From: Plazaster borealis
Taxonomy: Eukaryota; Echinodermata; Asteroidea; Forcipulatida; Labidiasteridae
DNA: 64,000 nucleotides
Assembly (NCBI GenBank): GCA_021014325.1
Contig: CM037460.1
Span: 26,936,336 to 27,000,335 of the forward strand
Direction: 5' to 3'
A model generated the notes under the pieces. It saw only the letters and a program-made list of their open reading frames with translations, searched no databases and was not told the origin of the DNA. A program made the translations under genes and the position numbers. Shown piece by piece: positions 12,601 through 21,600 of this stretch (position 1 is its first letter; every line of letters begins with the position of its first letter).

Positions 12601-15600
12601 TGGCTATAGACTGGCTGTCTGGGACGTGTCAAATGTACAAGTTTTGTTAATGACCTCCCGATCACCCTCATCTTCACTGACCATGTGACACTGACCCTTC
12701 CTAACCAATATATAAAAGTTATTTTCCATTCTCAGTCATTCTATCCTTGCTTGCTAATCTCTATACTTCCACTTGATATCTTTGTATAGCCATACAGTTA
12801 TAAATAAACCATTGTGTATCTTATAGCTCAAAGAGAAGAGTCTACATTTCAGTTTTATTCGTATGCTTTAATGGCCAGTTTTTATGTGACACCTCGATTT
12901 CATGTGTTACTATATGTTTCCATAGTTGCACAGTGTCCCGGTCCAGCAAGACGTTCCGGCGGTCCACTGGATTGCGGGCGTGTGCGTATACGGGAACATT
13001 CATTTGCGCCGAGTTTTGAGATGCTCTCTTCTATGTAAAGAATCTGCTTAATCAATGGAGAATGCGATGGGAATTATGCTTGGTTCAATTGACCATATTT
13101 TTGACCGCATGAGGGCGCTTTCATCAGGGAATGTCTTGCATCACAATTACAGTTTCATCTTATTTTAATTGCCTGTATGTATATTTTTCTTTCATCAATG
13201 ACGAAATACATAAACATAATAATAACAACAATGAATTTTGTTTTTATTTGTTTACTTGTTTCTCATCACAAGAAATCGGTCCACATACACCCTCACGCAG
13301 TCAAAAATATGGCGAATGGGGAACATTGGAACGCTAGTTGGCAGCAGACTTACGAGGTAAATTTCCATTGTTTACAAAGTTCTGAGCATGAGCACATTAC
13401 CGAGAACAATGGATTTACCTGGTAAGTTTGCTGCCACCAAGCGTCTCAAAAGTCCTCCATTGGGTAATGACCTAAATGGAACAAGAACGTTCCAAGTTAT
13501 GAGACATTCCTTGACTAAACTATTTGAGGTAAAAATGCCAACTTTGCAAATTTGTTGTTTTTGGCCACTAGGTTCACGATTCTCATATTATTGAGTTCAG
13601 CATTGGACAGGTGTCTTGCGTCAGCAATAAGTGGGCTCTTGACAGTCTCGACCCTAACACACTAACCAAAGGTGAGATACTCTCTATAATACAAGGCATT
13701 AGACAATTGGTCTCTGTTCAACCCCAAATTATAAAAAATTTACCCAGTCGGTTTCCCTTGTGGTCTATAATGCAAATATTGACTGCTTTGGGTGCTACGG
13801 TTAAAACTATGTCTCCCTCGGTGATCCTCGGCACGTTCTATTTTCCAAGGCGAAATCTCGGGAAAATAGAACGCTCAGGGGATCACCTAGGGTGTTGTAG
13901 TTTGAACCATAGCTTGAGTAAAAGCAGTTGATATTTGTTTTATAACACCCCGTACATTGTGCCTAGACGTCAAGGTACCAAGAAGCTGCTGTTGCTATGG
14001 GTATTATGGGATAGTGCATTGGTTGCTATGGGTATATTACTTTGTTTGATGCGTGTATAGCGCATCGTGTTTGCACGGTTTCTATGATGTGATGTGCTCT
14101 AAACCAATCAAAAGGCAGAATGTTTGCAATGGGTGGTTATAATACTTGATATTGAATACAAGGTCTGTGTCTCAAATTTTATTATCATCAAAAAATAAAA
14201 ATGTGAAACGTCCTTTCATTTGCTTTGTATCGTTTATTCGGGTGAGAGATTTTGATTTGGTTTATCATACTTTCCCATGATGAATCTAAATTTGAGGGTG
14301 TTTGAGTTGCTGGTAGGGGATGAGGGCATACATTTGTGCAGTAAAACATTTGTGCACACTATTGCCCAATACATTATGTTTCACTAGAAAAACTCATAAT
14401 TCAAAATCCAATTTCATTGATACCTATTTTTGCTTGGCCTTTGCTGGTTACTGTAGCCTAAATATATAGCCAAAATGCCATGTGAGGTATCTGTTATATT
14501 GATGGTATTGCACGAATTTCTGCTGACAAGAGAATTTTGTTAAGCAATATTTTCTGGGCCCAATTTCATAAAGCCTTGCAAGCACAAAATCTTTGCTAAG
14601 CACAGACAAAATATTATTTAGCAGAAACAGGTAACCAGCCAAAATTCCATAAAATATACCTTGTTTCGACTGGTGCCCTGGGCCCAATTTCATGGAGGTG
14701 CTTAAGCAGAAAATATTGCTTAACAATTTTCTGCTAAGCAGAAATGAGCAGGATACCAGTCACAAGTTGTACTTGTGACATGGTAGTTTGGCCGGTAACC
14801 TTATAAGTATAAATTTGTTGTGCTTTGCTATTTTCTGTGCTTCAGCAGCTCAATGAAATTGGGCCCTGCTCATATTTTGCTTAGCAGGAAAACTTGCTAA
14901 GCAGTGTCTTCTGCTCAACAGCTTTATGAAGTGAAGATTAATTTCAGATTTTAATTTGTTTATGATTTGATGCGGTTTTCTTTTCCCCCACAGAGCCAAA
15001 GATAAGTGGAGGAGAGTCGCAGAGGATGTGTTTCAAAGCTACAAAGTGCAGACAGAATCCCACAGGTAGGTGCTGTCCATCACATCTTCAGTTGTGGCAT
15101 GTCGTGGCCGAGCGGTTAAGAGCACCAGACTCAAGCTCTTGTGTTTCTGATTAGCAGAGTGTGGGTTTGAGTCCCGGTCATGACACTTGTATCCTTGAGC
15201 AAAATTCTCTACCATAATTGCTTTGTTCTGTGGATGGGACATTAGGACGTAGGTCCCGTGTACTAGGATTGGTAGTGCACGTAAAAGACCTGGGGTCGAT
15301 TTCACAAAGAGTTAGGACTCGTCTTATCTCGAGTTAGGACGAGTTACTCGTCCTAACTCGGGACTCGTCCTAGGAACGATTTCACAAAAGATAGGAAGGG
15401 TTGAACGCGTCCTAATTACCTTGGAAACGGCCCCGAACCCGTCCTAACTTAGGATCGGTACGAGGGTTGTCCTAGCGATCGCGAAAAATTGACAAACTCT
15501 CCGTTGTTTTTTTCTTGTTATTAAAGCCAAACCTATTGAAAATGAATTTTAAAAATCGAACAGGCAAGCGAATTAAACAAGGTATTGTTTATTAAGCCTT

Positions 15601-18600
15601 TTTTATTTATTGGAAAACATCAGAAATCAGACTGCAACAAGTTACGAGATCGTCACCGTAGAGCCTAAAAAATAGAATGTACATAGCGAATACGACGGAC
15701 GGAGGACAAAATCATCACATTCACGGCACCTCCTTTACAGTTTTTCTCGCCCAAATTACATTTTCTCCCTCCTTTTAATCAACAAATATGCACAAACCAG
15801 CTTACCTCAGCTCTATATAATCACACACATTGATTGTTCACTCATAAAGGCCTAAAATCAACCGTAAACTATCAACATTTTGTCGCCAAAGCGAAAACAA
15901 AATGGCGACAATTTGTTTTTTTCTTGAGTCTGTGCTGCCCAAGGTTCATACGGCCGTTTCATTAACGAAGCAATAAAACAACCAAACAGCCGTGCATACT
16001 TTTGGCTGACCACGAAGGTTCAGACGGCCGTTTCATTAACGAAGCAATAAAGCCATCAAAAAGCCGTTGCATTAGCATGTTCAGCCTCGTCCGAGAATTA
16101 TATTGTGGTTTTATATTATTTACGACTCGTCCTGCTTAGGACGGGTTTTGTGAAATCGATCCTAGGATCGATCTTAGCTAGGATCGATCTTACGGCTGGG
16201 ACTCGTCCTAAGTCCTAGGATCGATCCTAAGTTAGGATGGGTTTTGTGAAATCCACCCCAGAACACTTATCGTGGAAGAGTAGGGGTTAACCCCGGTGTT
16301 TCTGGTTCACATAGCAAGCACCCTTGTTTACAGGTTTCCTCAGGCTTGTGAGCTACAATTAAGTTCACTTATAAGGCATCCTTGATTTCATTACCAGAAA
16401 CATATAATAATAATAATGGCATCCACACTGATCTTCTTTTTGCCCCTCTTTTTGCAAAGTCCGAGGGATCTAGTGGTTAAGAAATCTGCTCTAGAATGAG
16501 GGGGGTTTTGGGTTCGAATCCATCCGAGTACAATGCCTGTGGCTGTTTCTCAACAGGAATCAGGGTTGGGGAGTACTGAGTATACAGTGCTTAACATACA
16601 TCGGTGTAGGATTACAAAAATAATAATAATACATAAGGATAGTTAAGTTCCTGTAAATTAGTTTTTGGGTCCAGTGAAAGTTCTTAGCTCTCACACTTGT
16701 CATCTAGTGGAGATTTTCTTTAAATTCAACCCCGGGGTTACTCATTCCTTTGTTCCATTGTTCTATACACTTAAGGAAAATCCTATTCCTCAACACTGTA
16801 AAAAACACTGTGTGGACGTGTGTAAGTCCACATAGTGTTTCAAGTCCCTACATTATGTGGACCTCTTTTGTGTTCAGGTCCACACTTCGTATGTAGCGTT
16901 AAAACATACCAGCTGTTGAAGCTGTAACTTTTACTTCTCAGTCAGTGTAGAGGTAGTTTTGTAAAAAGTTCTGCATGAATACAACATTCAAGTAAAGCTT
17001 GCAATATACATACCACTCAACCTACTATTTCTTGCACAGAGAATCCTGGAAAGGAACAACTGGTCTTCACGAGTGTTACATTCGGGAAACAAAGGGTAAG
17101 TCCTAACTCATTTTCTTGCAACGCAATCTATGTTTGCTTACATTTTGAACCTTCTTTTCTAATATGGACTTTGCCAACAAAGCCCGGGTTGTGCTTGGCA
17201 GCTGTAAGCAGTAGTTGTCTCAGTTGTTGGTCTTTACAAAACCGTCAACTCACAACAGTAAAAGCTTTTGGTTTGGACCATAGGGGAAAGTTTCCGCCAC
17301 ACATCTGAGGCTTTATTTTTATTTTTTTGAAATCTAAAAATGCCTCCAACCAACCGAAATGAAAGGGTTATCAATAGAAAGCTAATGTACTTGTGTGGTT
17401 GAGTTGTGTAGTCATTTCTTAGCCTTTGAGAAAGACTCTGTTAGGGGTGGAAACGAGAGTCCATTTTTTGCATTTGAAGGCTGATATGTACCTTATGCCT
17501 TGACGTCATCACTCCGCCGTCTTAAAGGTGAAACGGTGATGAGACAATGGAAAGTGCACATCTATGTACGCGCAGCACGCAGGATGGGCCAATGAGCTAC
17601 CTTCTTTTGACCTCTAGTTGAGAGCGCCCTACTCATAAGACGTTTTATGCATAAGGTCTATTACTTAATCAAACCTCTTTCCTTTGTTTCTGTGCTATTT
17701 GTAATCATCATTGACTTGACTCTTGTCAGATCACATTTGAAACTCTCCTACTCTTGGTAACATTTTCCAGCGAGTTGACCAACCATTTGAAACCATTCAA
17801 GTGCTTGGGTTGTGTTTTGTGGCACAACTGTGCACAGAACTGTGTGTGTACATTTATGCAGATGGGTGATATAATTTTGCGATACAATATTGCAGGCTGG
17901 CATAGTTTATCTATCGTTCAAAACCACAGTGGATGATATTGAATGGTCAGACAGTAGGAGGGTTAATAAAGCTGATGACATGGAGTGTTCAAAACAATAT
18001 TTTGTTTTTCTTCAAATTAAATGAACAAACATTCTTTGTTCATTTCTTTTGCTAGGTGGATAGCTCGGCAACTCCTTGCTCCGACTTTTTCTTCCGTTCG
18101 ACCTTCGACCCCAGCAAGCGAAGCCTGGAGCTGACCCCGTCAAGCAAGACGGCAACTCCCAGCACCATGAGCCCAACAGAGGAGACAGGCATTGCCATGG
18201 TAACCGACACCAAAATGGCTCTGGAGGATTGCGTCAAGGTGGGGCTGACCCTCATCGTACTGTGGAAGGTAACTTGATGGGAAGAAGAGTTTTTATCACC
18301 AATGAATATTTGAGTCGAATTTAAAAAAAAAAATTTAATACAAAAAACATCAAGAAAAAACCATATAGAATGCTCCAGATTGCAAAATAAACACCACGTA
18401 GAAAACATTCCGAAGACCTTGTTTCAAATTCAGCGTGCTTCGGCCAATCTTCCAATATTTGGGTCCAGAATGCCCCAGTTTTGAAATAACCTGGGGAGAA
18501 CCCTGATTGGTAGATTTCAAGAGTGGTTTGATTTCTGCAAAACTCATCATATGTGAGGTACTTAGGATTTTCGCTATTGTAGATTTGTATTGAGATTTGT

Positions 18601-21600
18601 AGATTTTTATGGGGACATTTTGGTTGTTTTGGGGTGAATAAAGAAAAGTTGACTAAAACAGGATTTGAACCTGCGGCTTTGGATTAACCTACTGGCGCTC
18701 TACCAACTGAGCTATCTAGCCCCATGATGATGGATGGTAGTCTCCCTATTTTGTCAATATCTTCGTTCTGGGGGTGCCAGTCAGAAGCCATTCAACCTGT
18801 AACTGCCGTATAACCAGGGATCACACCAAAGTTTACGATACAACCTGGGAAGCGGCAGCAGAGGGATCACCTTAAGGGGATGCGACTTTTTATTTCAAAA
18901 AATCTCCAGTTATAAACCACAAGGGAAACTGGCTGGGTACATTTGTTGATCTCAAAGACTTCAATGTGAAATTGGAATAGGTTTTTCTAAAGTTTTTTTC
19001 ATCAATTGGAATTTTTGTTGTATACTTAATTTGTAAAGTTGTTCTTTTTGGCGTGCAGGCTTTTGTTACTGAAACGGAATTTGTGTTATAAACTTTATTT
19101 GTAAAGTTAATGGTTTTTTTAAATACAGGCTATTGTTGTTGAAACGGAATTTGTGTTGTTGACTTTATTTGTAAAGTTGTTGTCTTTTTGTTGTGCAGGC
19201 TATTGTTGTTGAAACGGAATTTGTGTTGTTTACTTTGTTGTTTACTTTATTTGTAAAGTTGTTGTTCTATTTGTTGTGCAGGCTTTTGTTGTTGATGAGG
19301 AGGGCTTCCATCATACACTCGTCGGGCAACACCACATTACCATGGAAACGATGGGGAAAGAAGTAACCACTGTGCAGGCTACGAGGGTAAGTCAAAGCAA
19401 CGCCTACAAATGTTAATCCTTTATTTGGATAAATATACAAGTACGATCTCATTCATGCTGTGGTAATCGATCATTCTCATCGAAGGTCTGTCCGTTAAAT
19501 GAACCCACACATCTTGTAACAAATACAGATTCCATAGAAGATGTTGACTGAGTGTGAGGTTGCATACCTTAAGGCAGAAGGGCCTCGATCGACCCGACAT
19601 TGTATGGGAAAAAACATGTCATGGGGTCGCCCTTAATTTTTTCTGAGAGTAGCCCACTGGGCAAGTAACTTGTGTTTTATACTAATCTCTTCACTGGCTT
19701 ACTGTTCGAGAGTGAATTTCTTACAAAAGTTGTCTGTTAACTTATCGTTTGCACTGACTCTCTATTCCACTCACCTTCCCATCGATTTCCCAGACTGTGG
19801 GACACTTTTCCTCCCCACATCCTCTTCTGACATTTCTCCGCCATCTAAAAGGCGTCTGTTTAAACCCCGTTTTGCATTAGATGTTCACTTGGGAGCATGC
19901 AGGTCGTGAATACAGCCATTGTTTGATTGCAATTTCCTGTCCTTTGTGTTTGAGTTAATCCTCATGTTGTTATAGGTCATGCGCCGGGCAGCATGCTTCT
20001 GAGCAACAGTAATTGAGTTTACTTTTGTTGTTCCTGACCCGCATGATTCGTCGTTTTCCCTGTGTTTGGTGCCCCACTTGTTTGTTGGTTTTGTGCCCCT
20101 CCTGCATGCTCAGCCCTCACTTGCACAATCTGTTTTGGTCCATAGATGTCTTTTCTTTCTTTTTTTGCCATTACTATTTGTTTCTTTTATTTTGTGGCGT
20201 GTCGTGGCCGAGTGGTCTGTTCACCGGATCCAAGCTCTGGTGTTGTCAGCAGTAGAGTGTGGGTTCGAATCCCGGTCGTGACACTTGTGCCCTTGAGCAA
20301 GGCACTTAACCATAATTGCTTCGTAAAAAGTTGGGAAGGTAGTGCATTCTGCTCTACCAGCCAGGCTCCTAGTGGATGATACCCATGTCTACATCCTTAC
20401 GGACTGTAAAGGGGGCAACCCTGTTTCAGCCCCAGGAGTAGGTGGCAACGTGCCCCTGGTGACAGTTAAGTGTAGCCCTCACCTTGAAGTGGCTTGGCCT
20501 TGTGAGTTAGGCCATATCTCATAAAATAAAATAAATAATAAAAAACAATTAATTATCTAGGGCTTACTTTCTTATGTTATGTTTACTGTTGTTTACATAT
20601 TTGTTTTGTTTGGTTTACTTCTTTATTCATCTTCATGTACTTGTTTCTCTGTTATTTTTGTATGGTTTGTCTTGGTCAAATAAATAATAATAATAATAAT
20701 CGTGCCCTCAATGGCTTAGCCCCTGGCTACATTTCTTGCCTCATTCATTCGCCCTCTTTCACTCCTTCTGGTCTACGATCATCTAGAGCCCCTAGACTTG
20801 GTGAGCCTCATTCCAAAAGAAGTTGGCGGGTTTGGGGGGGGGGGGGCAGGGCTTTGCTACAGCTGCTCCTCGTTTGTGGAATTTGTTACCGCTGCACATA
20901 TAAACATCTAGTTTCTTAAGTACTTTTAAATCTTAAGTCAAGACGCATTTGATGTCTCTAGCCTCTCTAGCGTTTTCATTGTCATTTTCCATGTATGTAT
21001 TTGTAAATTTTTGTGTAGTTATTTTGTTCTGTATTCTTGTAGGCGCCTTGAGCACTCTAAGGGTGGATATGTACGCGTTATAAGTTGTTTTATTATTTTT
21101 TACTATTTACTGCTTCAGTGCTCGGTAAACATCGGAGATCAAGTTTGCTAGATGATCATGTTCGTCATTAACGTCATCATTTCCCGAACTGTTAGAAGTC
21201 ATATTTCAAGCTAATTTGATTAATAAATCTATATGAGCTAATTCGGTCATGTAGTAGGGCCCCATCTCTGAAATTGATAACCTTTTTGAATTATACTTCC
21301 AAGTTTGTTGGCTTTTAACGCCCTAACTAATGCCTGGAATGTGTTTACGCAAGACTCGTTTTACAGCGTTTAATTGGTGAGCTTGCAATTTGGACTAATT
21401 GCACGGTGTCATACAGTCATTTACTTCCACTGCCGGTTTCTTATTGTGTTCAAGTTTTGGTAGAATCTGGTAGCCAATCAAATACCGAAATTCGCGACCG
21501 CTCGTTCACCATGTGGGAATCACCTTGGCCCAATTTCATAGAGCCGCTTAACCAGAAAATATTGCTTAAAAGTTTTCTGCTTAGCCAAAATAAGCAGGAT

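Noticed and set aside
12926..13034. Exon-like 109-nt stretch with CCATAG acceptor and GTAAAG donor in TRAPPC8
   Set aside because: The phase does not fit between exons w11 and w12, and exon w12 aligns to the family without it.
18640..18722. tRNA gene candidate with GGGCTAGATAGCTCAGTTGG
   Set aside because: The A and B boxes are present, but the acceptor stem does not pair and the same sequence is dispersed with other repeat blocks; it is tRNA-derived.
19685..20140. Open frames such as THLPIDFPDCGTLFLPTS
   Set aside because: There is no splice context in phase with TRAPPC8, no recognisable domain, and the region directly precedes a SINE.
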